DNA from: Adiantum capillus-veneris | Taxonomy: Eukaryota > Streptophyta > Polypodiopsida > Polypodiales > Pteridaceae | NCBI GenBank assembly: GCA_014529385.2 | Contig: CM043962.1 | Span: 51,479,905-51,543,904 of the forward strand | Direction: 5' to 3' | Length of the DNA: 64,000 nt | Shown: positions 46,298 through 58,961 of the stretch, piece after piece | Layout of the letters: each line of letters opens with the position of its first letter | Numbering within the stretch: position 1 is the first letter of the stretch | Translations under genes and position numbers: made by a program | The notes under the pieces: generated by a model | The model's input: the letters and a program-made list of their open reading frames with translations, nothing else | What the model was told of the DNA's origin: nothing | The model's database searches: none

Positions 46298-47993
46298 TGA
46301 GGAAAGCTTTTCCATGCATGGGAACCTCCCTATATATTTTTTCCCTTTTATCAAAATATTTCCCATTATATAAGTTACTTTTGATTTTTTCTTCCTTTTT
46401 CACAAACGTTTTAGCCTTTATTAAATAAATAATACTTATGCTAATCAATCACGATGTAGCATAATAAGTAAGCTTTCTTTGTTGATCTCTCTTTTGACCT
46501 TAAAAATATTAAATATATATATTCTAGTATTTTCTAATATATTTTTCATGTATGTATATTATTCCACTCTACCAAATATTTTATTCACTAGTTTTCATTT
46601 TCAAACCTCAACCCCACTTTCAAATTTCAATAATACCTCCATCTAAATGATTGCCAATCTTTTCAACACTCTAGGTCATGTTTTCATACACATGAAGGAG
46701 CTTACACTTGAAGGCAAGAGAGAAGTCCACTCAAAGGGGACCACCAAAAGACTTTTGCAGCCACAAATAATACATTATTTGGCTGAATTTTTTAAGTAAA
46801 GAAGAACCCCGAATCTGAAGGAGCGTTCAACATGAAAGATGTAGCTCGTGATCTCAACTTTTAGCTCAAATTTTTTTCAGAATTTTTGGAGTTATGAACA
46901 CGGAGATATGATTTTTGTAGTGGACCCCAGTTTTCTCGTGTAACGGTGACACAGGCCATCCCCACTTTTCTTCCTTCTAGAATGGCTATGGTTCTACAAG
47001 TCTTCAAGCATGATTACAAGAGACAAGGCTCTTTTAATGAGGTCTTGGCTAGTCTAGAGTAATTCTATCACCATTTTTGGAGGATCCATCCTCATCAACA
47101 AATATCCACCTTCGACAACCTCTCTTATAATTTTCTTACCTTTCTCTTCTCTCCCTAATAAGCTTATGTCTATCCAAAGCTAGACTATTGTAAATATTTC
47201 CTATCCTCTACATCCTACCCACATTCTCTCTTCTTCTCTCTCTATTGACTCTGGTATTTTAAATAATGAGGAGACAAGATGGGAGCCACAGTCACATGCA
47301 CCCCATTTTCCTAGTCACCAAAGTGGGACACTCACCTCAAATAGAAATATCGCTAAATCCTTCCCTCCTTCCCTATATAAGGAGGCCATGAGAGCTCACT
47401 TGGGGGAGAGAACACACACACACACACACACACACCTATCCATACACACTCTTGTGCTACATGCTTGTAGCATGAACCCTAATCACATAATCACAACACC
47501 ATCATCATCACCATCACCATGCACAAAAGATGAGCACCACACCTCCACACCACTTGTAATTAAGGGTTGAAGGCACAATTTCAAGAAGAAGAAGGGTGGA
47601 CGCACTCATGATATTCCTCGCCATCAACTCCCATCTCTCCATTATGCCTCCTACGATCTTGTTCCCTTCTCATTTTCTTGCCATACGCTACCTATTGTAT
47701 TCATCTTTTGCAAGCAATAAACACACTCCATCTTGGTGCCATACTTTGTGTCGCTTTGGATACATCTCATTGTGAGTATGGTATATGCTTGTTCCTTGCC
47801 ATTTTTTTTCTGCTTATGTAAAGGTGTGCGGATTCGCCACCATACACACACACTCTCTCTCCCTCTCATATTCCTATCATCTTGCTACTTCCATATTGAG
47901 GTGTGCGGATTCGCCACCTTTTGTATGAGAAGTGAGCATACTTGCATATATCCCTGACCTTGTTATCTTCCTTACTACATGCACGAGTAGCGA
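46298..47993 (+). repeat. Gypsy E 3' LTR, inverted and truncated at its end
   Basis: Starts TGAGGAAAGCTTTTCC after the polypurine run TTAGGGGGAGGGC and matches the complement of 52800-54504. TATA-like TATATAAGG is at 47375-47383. Homology stops at 47993, where integrase-core DNA of the opposite strand begins. Confidence 0.9.
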
Positions 47994-50900
47994 ATGGTGT
48001 GAACCCAAGGGATGTGCGAAATGAAGTGCGATAAGCCCAAAGTGCAGCCATAAGATGCTTGTCCCAATCACTTTTGTGATTGTTTACATGCTTAGTGATG
48101 ATCTTGCAGATCATACCATTTACCTTTTCCACCAAACCATTGCATTGTGGGTAGTAGGGAGTTGAATGTCGTCGTGAGATACCTAACTTAATTCTCCATT
48201 AGCTCTCCTACAAGGTCTCCTCTAAAACCTGGTCCCCTGTCAGAAATTATTTCAAGAGGAGTGCCAAAACGGCAACAAATGTTTTCAAATACGAACTTAG
48301 CCACTTCCTTAGCTGTAATCCGGGTGGTGGCAACTGCTTCAGCCCACCTGGTCATGTAGTCCACACCCATGATGATATAAAATTTACCTGATTGGCTCCT
48401 TGGCAAAGGCCCAATAGCATCAATTCCCCATTTCTCAAATGGTCCATATGAGATTATAGGAGTTTGTGGCTCATATGTGAGCCTCCTATCCCCTGCCTTT
48501 TGACATTCCTTGCATGTTTTACACCAATGATGCACATCCCTATGTAGACTAGGCCATACAAACCCGGCTTGTAGAATCTTTCTACTAGTGATGTCAAGTG
48601 CAAAGTGTCCTCCGCAAACACCATCATGGCAACTTGAAATGATTTCAATGATCTCTCTAGAGAGAGGTACACGCCTAAGAATTTGATCCTTACCCTTGCA
48701 GTAGAGGTCGTCATTGATAAGGCGGTATTTTGTTGCCTTGCGCACAAGCCACTGTTTTTGGCCCTTAGTAAGATCCTTAGGACACTCTCCTGTGTCCAAG
48801 AAACTTATGATGTCAGGCATAGCATCGCTACCTTGGAAGAGAGGCAGCTTCAACTTGATAGCACCCAGCACTGAAACATCTTGCAACTTCTCTCTAGCTA
48901 GAGCATCTGCTTCTTGATTTTCTACTCGAGGGACATGATGTAATTGTACAACTTGAAATTTCCCTAAAAGTTCCTTGACTTTGCGCAAATGGCCTAGCAA
49001 GATATGATTTTTACAAGCCCAAGTTCCTTGTATTTGTTTTATTAAAAGCATGGCATCACCAAATACATTTAACCGTTGAATGCCCTGTGTCACACACCAC
49101 TCTAACCCAAGAGTTAAAGCTGCATATTCTGCCTCATTGTTAGAGTGACAATCCAAGAGATTCCCAATGGAGAAAACCTCGTCCCCTTGCTCGTTGAAGA
49201 TGACAATGCCTGCTGCAGCTTTGTCCACTTTCCTCTTGTAGGCTCCATCAAAGAAAAGAGAGTGAGCCTCCTCTACCTTAGGGACTTCCAGCACAGGTGT
49301 AATATCTTGATCATTTGGCTTTATATTTAGCTTCTTTTCATAGTGGCGATGAGTGATAATACCTCCTAGACTGGCCCTTGTGGAGTTCTCCACTTGCATT
49401 GTGTAGTCAAACTCTTGTAGCCTTGTGAGCCATTTGGAAATCCTAGAAGAAACATCCATGTGCTGCATTACATAAGGAAATACTTCTTCCATTGTTAAGA
49501 TTATGAATGGTCTAGACAATAAATAAGAGCAAAATTTGGTGGTAGCAAACATTAATGCAAGCACCATGTGCTCCACTGCCGTGTATCCCTTTTCTGATGG
49601 GGTCATCATTCGACTAGAGAAGTAGATAGGACGCATGAAAGAAGTTTGAGGATCCTTTTGCATCAATACAGCCCCAAGTGTGTCATTGCCAACACTAGGG
49701 TTTACATAAAATGGCTCGTCCCACTTTGGAGGTGCTATGGTGGGAAGTGAAGCTAGAATTTGTTTTACCTCATTGAATTGTTGTTCATTTTCTTCACTCC
49801 AAGTGAAGATCTCTTGATGGGTAACTTGTTGTAAAGGGAGAACCACTTGGGAGAGCAAGTGAATGAACCTACTCAAATACCTCACCTTTTGAAGAAAAGA
49901 GACCAATTGCTTTGTTGTGGTGGGAGAGGTCAAAGCCACCAAGGCTTGAACCTTGCTTGGGTCAGCTTCAATGCCGTTGGCCGAGATCACATGGCCAAGA
50001 AGAGTAACCTTGCTTTCACCAATGTGGCATTTCTCCACATTGAGTTGGCCACCCAAAGCTTGTAGCCTAGCTAGACGTTCATAAACTTTCTTCAAATGAA
50101 GAGAGCGAGAGCTATAGATGCAAAATTCATCAATAAAAACACGGATTGATTTTCCAAAGAATGGCTGAAAAACAAATGTCACATATCGCTGAAAAGTGGC
50201 TGGAGCATTAGTGAGACCAAAAGGCATAACTCTGTAAGCAAAACATCCCCATGGTGTGATGAAGGTTGTCTTCTTTTGATCTTCTTCAGCGATGCTAATT
50301 TGGAAGTAGCCTGAGTAGCCATCACATACCGTGTAGCGCTCATGTCCTGCTACCTCATTGAGTATTTCGTCTTGAAAAGGAAGAGGAAAATGGTCCCTCT
50401 TTGTGGCTGCATTAGAAGGCTTGTAATCAACACAAACCCTCCACTTACCATTCTTCTTTGGTGTGACTACCACTGGAGAAACCCACTCTGAGTCTTCAAC
50501 AGGATAGTTAAAACCGGCTTCTAGCAATTTCCTCACCTCTTTGAGTAGGGCGTCTTGTTGAATTACTCCTAGCCGCCTGAGCTTCTGCACTACAGGTTTA
50601 CTTCCCTCCTTGAGCTTAATGTGATGTTGAACTACTGTGATGCCAGTGATTTTATCATATTCATCAATGAACAATGTGGTAAAATTACTTAGCATCAAAA
50701 TATAATCTTCACGCTCCTTCCCACACAACTCACTAGAGAACATTTGATGTAGCTTACTTGCTTCTACCAGAGGTTGTATACCTGGTGTCTCCCCTTGGCT
50801 TGATGATGAGGCATCAGGTTGCTCCATCTTCTTAGGGTCCTTGAGAATGATCCCCATCACCTCAATGCTACTGTCACTTTCTTCACTCATTGTTGACTCC

Positions 50901-51223
50901 TCCTCTGAAGTGGTTGAAGAGTCACCACTAGAAAACTCATCCTCGGAGGTTTCTAGATCCATGTCGCGTTGTTGACCTATCTTCATGTCGTAAAGTATTG
51001 GCCTTCCTTTTGTATCCTTCATCTGGATTATGCCGGTGTCCCAGTCCTGCTTAGCTCTCATAGCCATAAGCCAAGGCCTTCCTAGAATGATAGGATAGCC
51101 CTCCCCTTTGTGTGGCATGACAAAGATGTCCACATCTACCTCGGTGTTGAATGCCTTTATCCTAACTGCATTTATGACACCAACACATTGAACTTTTAAA
51201 TATTTGCCATTTTGGCTCGGCAT
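47866..51223 (-). pseudogene. Gypsy E pol: RT, two RNase H domains, integrase
   Basis: The main frame is 51223-48188 (1011 codons). It starts with the end of the protease (YPIILGRPWL). RT follows, with VSPVVVTPKKNGKWRVCVDY, DGYSGYFQI and an active-site box read as FIDEFCIYS, where the family has Asp-Asp. Next is the gypsy RNase H (EPFYVNPSVGNDTLGAVLMQ) and then an archaeal-type RNase H (LFFDGAYKRKVDKAAAGIVI, NNEAEYAALTLGLE). Integrase has its zinc finger (CKTCKECQ) and two catalytic Asp regions (WGIDAIGPLP, ISDRGPGF). A frameshift near 48180 leads into the third catalytic region (LVEKVNGMI), and the frame ends where the inversion begins. These enzymes copy and insert the element. The FIDE box and the shift argue against activity. 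Confidence 0.92.
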
Positions 51224-52158
51224 GGTGCCGGCCGACTCACCTCTAAACCCAAACGGTGCATCAGTTTTTCACTCATGACGCATATTTGTGCGCCACCATC
51301 GATGTAGATATTGGAGATGTGTTGCCCTTTGATGTAAGCATCCATCACTGGTAGTATGTCGTCTAGATTCCTCCCGGAGATAGCCCCAGCTATCTTTGGC
51401 TTTGGTCGCCTTGTGTTAACCATCTTTGTCCATTGTCTCCTCACCCTAGGTGCTAGGTGGAGTAACTGGGGCCAGGTGATTTTTGGGCCCTGCACAGAAA
51501 CATCTTGAACCAAATCATATGGTTTAGAACATTCACCCAAAGAGAAATCTACAATGTCAATTTTTCGTCGTGACTTGGACGGCTTTTTGCTAGATTCCCC
51601 TTTAGTCTTCATCTTTTCTTCCTTTTGGGAAGATTCACCATGCCTAGCGCGTTTTACCCCAATGGCATCTACTCCTTTAACCTTGGTCTTATCCTCCTCC
51701 ACTTTCTCCTTTCCGTTACCTTCAAGACTGATGACGCTTACTGTTTGATTGCCATCTGGTGGTGGGGGTAAGGGTGGAATGCCATGACCATCCTCCCCAC
51801 AATTGTAGCAGTGGTATTCTTGGTTTTGCCTTCGTTGTCCTCTCCCTTGCTCTTGGTTTCGATTGTGTGCATGCCCTTGTTGTATCAAATGGACTGAGAG
51901 ATTCTCAAGTTGATTGGTGATTCGGTTGAGCAGGTCTTGCTGATCTTCAATTGGTTCTCGTGGTTGAATCCTCTGGGAGACTATTGTAGGTGGTGCTAGA
52001 GGTGGTGGGGTCCTAACGGCTTCCTCTCCATCAATATTCCTGGCTTGTAGGCGCAACTTCTTGTCTTTAAGGCGGGCCACTTCAACTGCTAGCTCATACA
52101 TAGCAGGAAACCTTCCCTTCACCTTCTCTTTAAGAGTTGGCCATAGCCCCAGCCACAA
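51196..52158 (-). pseudogene. Gypsy E gag C-terminus and protease start
   Basis: It continues Gag after a frameshift near 52135. It has a charged region, Q/N-rich linker, a damaged zinc knuckle (CYNCGEDGH with the last Cys missing), a basic Lys/Ser stretch, and the protease active site read as IYIDGGAQICVMS, where Asp is followed by Gly-Gly. The frame stops just before the protease C-terminus, which continues in the overlapping frame from 51223. The two frames once were one. Confidence 0.85.
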
Positions 52159-52588
52159 ACCGATCCTTCTTTAGGAAATCAGGTGCCCCCTCATCCTCTC
52201 TTAGCGATGCAACCCATCGCCCCCATAAATCTACAAACTTTGACTCATATGATGCGTATTCCAGCATACTGCCCTGCTTCAACTCTGTCAACAATTGCCA
52301 CAGCTTCTCTGATGTTGTGCCCTCTCCAAAACGCTTGACAAAGGCTGCCCTTAATAAGTCCCACCGTTCCTTGGTTTCTTGTGCCAAGGCATTGTGCCAT
52401 GATCTTGCCTCCACCTTCATTAGAAGTGGGAAGATGCGCAAGCGCGAAGCATCATCATCTCTCGCAGAGATGACACATGCTATTTCCAAGTTGTCTAGAA
52501 AGTCTGCAGCATCCTCGCCCACCTCACCAGTAAAGGTTGGAAATGCTACACTTGCCATGATTACTGAGAGAGAGCTAGAAAGACGCAC
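52130..52588 (-). pseudogene. Gypsy E gag N-terminus and capsid
   Basis: The likely start is the ATG at 52558-52556 (MASVAFPTFTGEVGEDAADF), since this sequence opens the Retrotrans_gag domain; an upstream in-frame Met also exists. The capsid domain continues through RLRIFPLLMKVEARSWHNAL and WDLLRAAFVKRFGEG. A stop after GAMANS near 52130 is due to a one-base shift, since the family sequence continues in the next frame. Confidence 0.88.
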
Positions 52589-52767
52589 TTCTTAACTTGC
52601 AAAATTTTTTCTTCTTTACAAGGAGGCGTGTATACCCTATTATACTAGGACATAGATTAAAACTTCAAACGGTACATTGCCTTGTACCGACGCATACATA
52701 TACACAATGAAACATGCCATGCAAAACAATTTCAAGATCCACGCCCAAATGTGGAATGGGGTGATCA

Positions 52768-54504
52768 GAGAATAAGGTGAGAGGAGGGGTGAGTGAGTGA
52801 GAATGGGCTCGCTACTCGTGCATGTAGTAAGGAAGATAACGAGGTTAGGGATATATGCAAGTATGCTCACTTCTCATACAAAAGGTGGCGAATCCGCACA
52901 CCTCAATATGGAAGTAGCAAGATGATAGGAATATGAGAGGGAGAGAGAGTGTGTGTGTATGGTGGCGAATCCGCACACCTTTACATAAGCAGAAAAAAAA
53001 TGGCAAGGAACAAGCATATACCATACTCACAATGAGATGTATCCAAAGCGACACAAAGTATGGCACCAAGATGGAGTGTGTTTATTGCTTGCAAAAGATG
53101 AATACAATAGGTAGCGTATGGTAGGAAAATGAGAAGGGAACAAGATCGTAGGAGGCATAATGGAGAGATGGGAGTTGATGGCGAGGAATATCATGAGTGC
53201 GTCCACCCTTCTTCTTCTTGAAATTGTGCCTTCAACCCTTAATTACAAGTGGTGTGGAGGTGTGGTGCTCATCTTTTGTGCATGGTGATGGTGATGATGA
53301 TGGTGTTGTGATTATGTGATTAGGGTTCATGCTACAAGCATGTAGCACAAGAGTGTGTATGGATAGGTGTGTGTGTGTGTTCTCTCCCCCAAGTGAGCTC
53401 TCATGGCCTCCTTATATAGGGAAGGAGGGAAGGATTTAGCAATATTTCTATTTGAGGTGAGTGTCCCACTTTGGTGACTAGGAAAATGGGGTGCATGTGA
53501 CTGTGGCTCACTGTGGCTCCCATCTTGTCTCCTCATTATTTAAAATACCAGAGTCAATAGAGAGAAAAGAAGAGAGAATGTGGGTAGGATGTAGAGGATA
53601 GGAAATATTTACAATAGTCTAGCTTTGGATAGACATAAGCTTATTAGGGAGAGAAGAGAAAGGTAAGAAAATTATAAGAGAGGTTGTCGAAGGTGGATAT
53701 TTGTTGATGAGGATGGATCCTCCAAAAATGGTGATAGAATTACTCTAGCCTAGCCAAGATCTCATTAAAAGAGCCTTGTCTCTTGTAATCATGCTTGAAG
53801 ACTTGTAGAACCATAGCCATTCTAGAAGGAAGAAAAGTGGGGATGGCCTGTGTCACCGTTACACGAGAAAAATGGGGTCCACTATAAAAATCATATCTCC
53901 GTGTTCATAACTTGAAAAATTCTGAAGAAAAATTGAGCTAAAAGTTGAGATCACGAGCTACATCTTTCATGTTGAACGCTCCTTCAGATTCGGGGTTCTT
54001 CTTTACTTAAAAAATTCAGCCAAATAATGTATTATTTGAGGCTGCAAAAGTCTTTTGGTGGTCCCCTTTGAGTGGACTTCTCTCTTGCCTTCAAGTGTAA
54101 GCTCCTTCATGTGTATGAAAACATGACCTAGAGTGTTGAAAAGATTGGCAATCATCTAGATGGAGGTATTATTGAAATTTGAAAGTGGGGTTGAGGTTTG
54201 AAAATGAAAACTAGTGAATAAAATATTTGGTAGAGTGGAATAATATACATACATGAAAAATATATTAGAAAATATTAGAATATATATATTTAATATTTTT
54301 AAGGTCAAAAGAGAGATCAACAAAGAAAGCTTACTTATTATGCTACATCGTGATTGATTAGCATAAGTATTATTTATTTAATAAAGACTAAAACGTTTGT
54401 GAAAAAGGAAGAAAAAATCAAAAGTAACTTATATAATGGGAAATATTTTGATAAAAGGGAAAAAATATATGGGGGGGTTCCCATGCATGGAAAAGCTTTC
54501 CTCA
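52768..54504 (-). repeat. Gypsy E 5' LTR
   Basis: About 1737 bp, complementary to 46298-47993 over most of its length, with the outer TG (read on minus) at 54504. TATA-like TATATAAGG lies near 53408-53416 on the minus strand. The exact inner border is uncertain because no standard primer site was recognised; the leader starts with the 79-bp sequence shared with 45686-45764. Confidence 0.85.
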
Positions 54505-55692
54505 GCGTCGCCAACCGACGGCCTAATTTCATCATAACTCAGAATTTATACTTTTAAATCTAAAACTAAGCATAGGCGGGGTATTGGGGCATCATTGCTA
54601 AACATTTAGATGCATTCTGGGTCGAAAACGATTAGGTAAAAAATCCACTGCTATTAATAATTGCGATTTTGGAACTTGACCTAAAGTGGGGTTTGAAACC
54701 ATAGGCATGTGTGCTTAGGTCTTATAAACTTGTCCTAGAAGTTTCGTTACGTTTGGATGTCATTTGATGCTGTAACGGATGTGAATTGTTTGCCGACGAG
54801 CGATTAGGTTTTGGTGATTTCAGTCACTTGAGTGTAGCTTGAGTTAGATGCGAGTTGTTAGTTGTTTTCCAAGAGATTGATAACCTCTTGTAGCCTCTAT
54901 GCACTAGTCGAGTCAATCCCATGGTTTGACAAATTAATCGTGGTTCTCGCTAATACTGCAATAAGATAGGATGGTGAGGTTAGACATGCGTCCCACATTT
55001 GGCGGGGCTGTCGAGGATCTAAGAGACCTAAACTATGGAAAAACACAAGCGTCTTGTGTAATTGTCCTTTAACTTCCTCTAAGTTCACCTAAAGTAAAAC
55101 TTTCTTTTTAGAAACCGCATAGCTTAAGATTGTCGTCTTTTGTTGTGTAGAGGTAGCTTGGAGGTAAGTTGTACTTGCCGTGTGCCTTTAGGCGGTAGGA
55201 TTGTAGATTTAGATTAGGATTTGGAGAATGATTGGTAGACGAGACAAGTCTTAAGATCAGATTCTGCAAAACATTAAAAACACAAGAAAACGAGTGTTTG
55301 TGAACACTTTCCACAACCCCGTTGCATGAGACCCTGGGAGTAGGGTAAGTAGAATCCGAGGTGGATTTCAAAACATTGCTCTCTCTGAAAGAATCAAGTG
55401 TGAGTTGTTATGTAAAGTTGCAGAATTTTGGGTCTACTGCTAGAAATAGCTTGAAAAGACTCGAATTCAGTCAATCCGACTGAAAAGTAAGCCTAAGAGT
55501 TGTCTAAACTAGTGGGTAAGCTCAAAGACACTTCGAGGTAAAAATTTCAAGAAGTTGACCAAAACTCAAATTATTACTTTTTCTTGTCATTTTAGGCCAA
55601 ATTAAGTTTTGACTTGATTTATAGGCTTAAAAAACATTATAAAAAGACTGTCTTTGAGAAAATTGCAAAAAAGTGCTCATTTCAAACCTCAA

Positions 55693-56293
55693 GTTAATAA
55701 TCGCGATTATTAACTTTTTGCTCTAAATTGGCCAAGGCGCATACCATTGACTCATTGCATGTGTACAAACAACTTTTGTAAAGGCGCAAAAGATTTGGCT
55801 CACTAAACTGGCAAAAAACTGAGAAAAAACTAAAGTTTGTACTGATTTTTTGAATCTTACTTGAAAATTGGGTAGAAATTTTTCCAAACTTGTTGAAAAT
55901 TGATCCATAGGCTTATATTGATGTGATAAACATATGTACATGCTCAGTTGACCAAAACCTTGCAAAATTTTATCAAACGTAACTAATCGCGATTATTTAC
56001 ATCTGCCCTGTTTTTGAACTTTTTTGACCAAGTTGGCATACCACTAGCTTTACCATGTTTTAATAAGGCCACAAACCAAATTTGGTAAGATTTGAATCAC
56101 TGGATTGAAAATTGTGACTAAAATTGCAAAGTTAATCTACGGACAGATAATTGATGACCATTTGACCAAAAAATTGTCCAAACTTGATGAAACTTGGCTA
56201 TGACCTTAGCTTAAGGTGCTTAAAAGATCTGTCTCAAAGTTGGGGTAAAAATTTACAAAAATATAGCTGAAGTAAATAATCGCGATTATTTAC
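55693..56293. repeat. Palindromes centred on TCGCGA in the gypsy C leader
   Basis: Half-sites GTTAATAATCG and GTAAATAATCG with their complements form perfect 22-bp palindromes at 55693-55714 and 56272-56293. A 12-bp core TAATCGCGATTA is at 55984-55995, and a degenerate copy (AATAATTGCGATTTT) near 54656. The three main copies are about 290 bp apart, and words such as TTGACCAAAA and TTTGGTAA recur between them. The leader from 54505 to 56923 has no supported gene. Confidence 0.88.
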
Positions 56294-56923
56294 ATCTGCT
56301 TCAAAACTTAGTGATTTTGCAAATTTGAGTATACCACAAGGTCAAGCACATCAAGTAGACCCCACAAATCAATTTTGGTGAACTTTGGACCACAAAATTT
56401 AGACTTAAGCCAGATTCTTGAAATCAGAGTCTGCGGACACGGAACAGTGGGTACACTTGATCAAATTTTGTCCAAACTTGTCCAAGGGTTTAAACAAGTT
56501 GTATACTTGCCACACCAATCCAAAAAGTGCCAGAACTTGACAAAAGTAAATAAGCTTATACAGTGTTAGACCAACATAAAATAAGGCCACATGACAATTT
56601 TGGGTTCAATCGGATCAAAATTGGTACATATACACTCAGTTTACAGGGTACACATTAGACCTTTGATTTTGCTAAAGCTGAATCTAAAAGTCAAATTTTG
56701 ACTTCCATAGCAAGATTTGAAGTGATACACAAAGACCAATTATGAGAGTTCTCAAGAGCTCTACTGTCTTTATAGAAAAATAGCTAATTTGATTAATTTT
56801 ATACAGGAATAAGGTTGCAGGTGAGAAATCAGTGGCTTGACAGGAAGTTGCAATTGAATCGAGTGGAAATTGACGACAAGTCAATCCAAGGTGAGTACTC
56901 TATCCAGAGCTTCATAAGTCTAT

Positions 56924-57929
56924 ATGAACCTTAGATCTGGTCATGTACTAGGAAATCAAGGCCTATTCGGAGAAACCACCAGTAGAGTATCCACCGAAGA
57001 AAGCGTGAATCAAGGCAACTCCTTGCACACAATTTCTGAAGAAGTCTCGGATACTTTTTCAGATTCAACATCCGAAATGTCTTCTTACTCAACTCACTCA
57101 AAAACCGGAACGACAATGCGCTATAAGCATATACTCTCTTTTCACAAAACTAACTGTCATGGAGCCCAGGTTTACTTGGACCCTAACGAGGAGTATGCTA
57201 TTCGCATTGATGACCATGGCATTGAGTTCAAAGAAGAGGTTAGGGCAAACAAACAAGGAAAAATGTACATGGATCGAAATGGAACTCAATATGTACAAGT
57301 GAAAAATCCTGATGTGGTATACAAATGGGGATTAGAAGTAAACACTATAATCCCAGATATGTCAACAAAAGAAGGACCACCAACCTTGGAATTCGAGGGA
57401 TATGATCAAGTAGATTTGAAGCCTTTGAAACGACTTAGTACGGATAATCCTAGGATCGGAGTCTATTGTTGGGAAGATAGAAACATAAAAGATCTTTTGT
57501 GGACTTCTCATGCTAGACCAGGACAATTAACGGCCATGAAGATCATCTATATCTTCAAGATCAGAGATAAGGGATCTGCAGATCTACCAACTTACTTGTT
57601 TAGGGATTGTTATAACAACAATTTTGTTATGATGACTCCTGAGGAGGTAAACCAAATACCAGGGGTATTCCATACGGGATTGGATATTGGGTCAAGGACC
57701 AGAAACCACTCCAAGAGACGAACATCGTGAGAGATCATCTGAGAGTAATGTGAAGAAGCCAGAAACCACCTCATCACGTAGAAAATCGGGCGACACTAAG
57801 GCCAGTCCAGGGCTACATGAGTCACTATTTCCAACAGACTGGTTCGAAGGACTCGGAGCAGGACCAACTTCCAGAAGACCTGGAGTTGAACCAAATAAAC
57901 GTGTCAGACCAGCTGATTTTCAAAAATAG
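56924..57929 (+). pseudogene. Gypsy C gag N-terminal domain
   Basis: The frame 56924-57730 opens with MNLRSGHVLGNQGLFGETTS and contains conserved stretches such as GAQVYLDPNEEYAIRIDD and TSHARPGQLTAMKIIYIFKI. It shifts near 57690 into the frame 57687-57929, which ends with a TAG at 57927-57929 directly before the capsid sequence. Gypsy B has a corresponding N-terminal domain with a similar layout. Function beyond being part of Gag is unknown. Confidence 0.65.
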
Positions 57930-58751
57930 GTCAAAAAATACAGTGGATCAAGGGATCCATATGACCATTTAGCAAGCTTTAAGCAAGTGCTAAGACCAGA
58001 GCGTATATTCGATTTCCATACTCAATTAGAGGGGTTTGGAATGACATTAGAAGGAAAAGCTCTGACATGGTTCCAAAACATTCCACCAAGGTCAATCACA
58101 TTAGCTCAAGAATTTGTAGCTGCTTGTTCTAAAACAGGGATTAAACATAATACGGTAGCTCAAATCTACAGCTTTAAACAGAAACATGGTGAGTCTATTA
58201 GGGATTGTGCAACTCGAATGAAACAATACATTGCCAGATGCCCAGAGATGGAGATACCTACAGAAGAACGACTGGTATCATTGTTTCTGGAGGGACTGCT
58301 AAACAAAGAACTTCATGTTATACTCTATAGTAAAAAGCATACAACCCTAGAAGTGTGTGTGTCTGATGCTATTGACCTAGGAGACAATTGCGAGATCTTC
58401 AATGAACAGGATGTCCCTAAGGATAACCAAAGCAAGAAGACAGCATCCACAAAATCAGCACAAGTGGGAACAGCTGCTGCGGCACCACTCTCAGCCATAG
58501 AAGATATGGTAAAAAGGATGAATGACATGATAAACAATATGCAAAAAACACATATGAGAGAACCAGGACAAGGGATACCTCCACAGGGACAACCAATTAG
58601 GCCACAAAAATGGTGTGCAATCGAGGGTAAATGGGCCAACCATGAGACCCACGAGTGCTACTTCAGACCAAAGTATGATGGGAATGTTCACTACGTGCCC
58701 ATGAGGCCCCAGGGACAATCCATGTACAAATATCATCCTAATATGGCCTAG
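57930..58751 (+). pseudogene. Gypsy C capsid (Retrotrans_gag)
   Basis: In the same frame as the preceding TAG, VKKYSGSRDPYDHLASFKQV starts the capsid, followed by MTLEGKALTWFQNIPPRS, HNTVAQIYSFKQKHGESI and a helical tail. A Cys/His motif KWCAIEGKWANHETHECYF (like the one in gypsy B) comes near 58610-58665. A stop at 58749-58751 ends the frame; conserved but broken sequence continues to 58960. It would form the particle shell. Confidence 0.85.
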
Positions 58752-58961
58752 ACTTAAAGACCACCAATGGCTATGGAAACACCTCAACCTGTGTTGGGAC
58801 AACAACCTCCGTATCTAGGACATAATGTGGTTCCTATAAAGTACATGCACTCAGAAGGAGTCATAGATGAACAAGCATTACTGCCTGTTACACCCTATGC
58901 AGAGCCTAGTCCATCTACAGTAATAGTAGAGGGAGATTGATATAGTCCACATCCACCACCA

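Larger units (their letters stand above)
45686..54504 (-). mobile_element. Gypsy E: Tat-like retrotransposon with inverted 3' end
   Basis: The coding strand is minus. The 5' LTR is 52768-54504, then leader, gag and pol down to the integrase core at about 47990. The integrase C-terminus and 3' LTR that should follow are present at 45765-47993 but on the plus strand, so the 3' end of the element is inverted. A 79-bp leader segment occurs in direct orientation at 45686-45764 and 52689-52767. The presence of a second, archaeal-type RNase H before integrase places it in the Tat group. Several frameshifts and altered catalytic motifs make it inactive. Confidence 0.85.
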
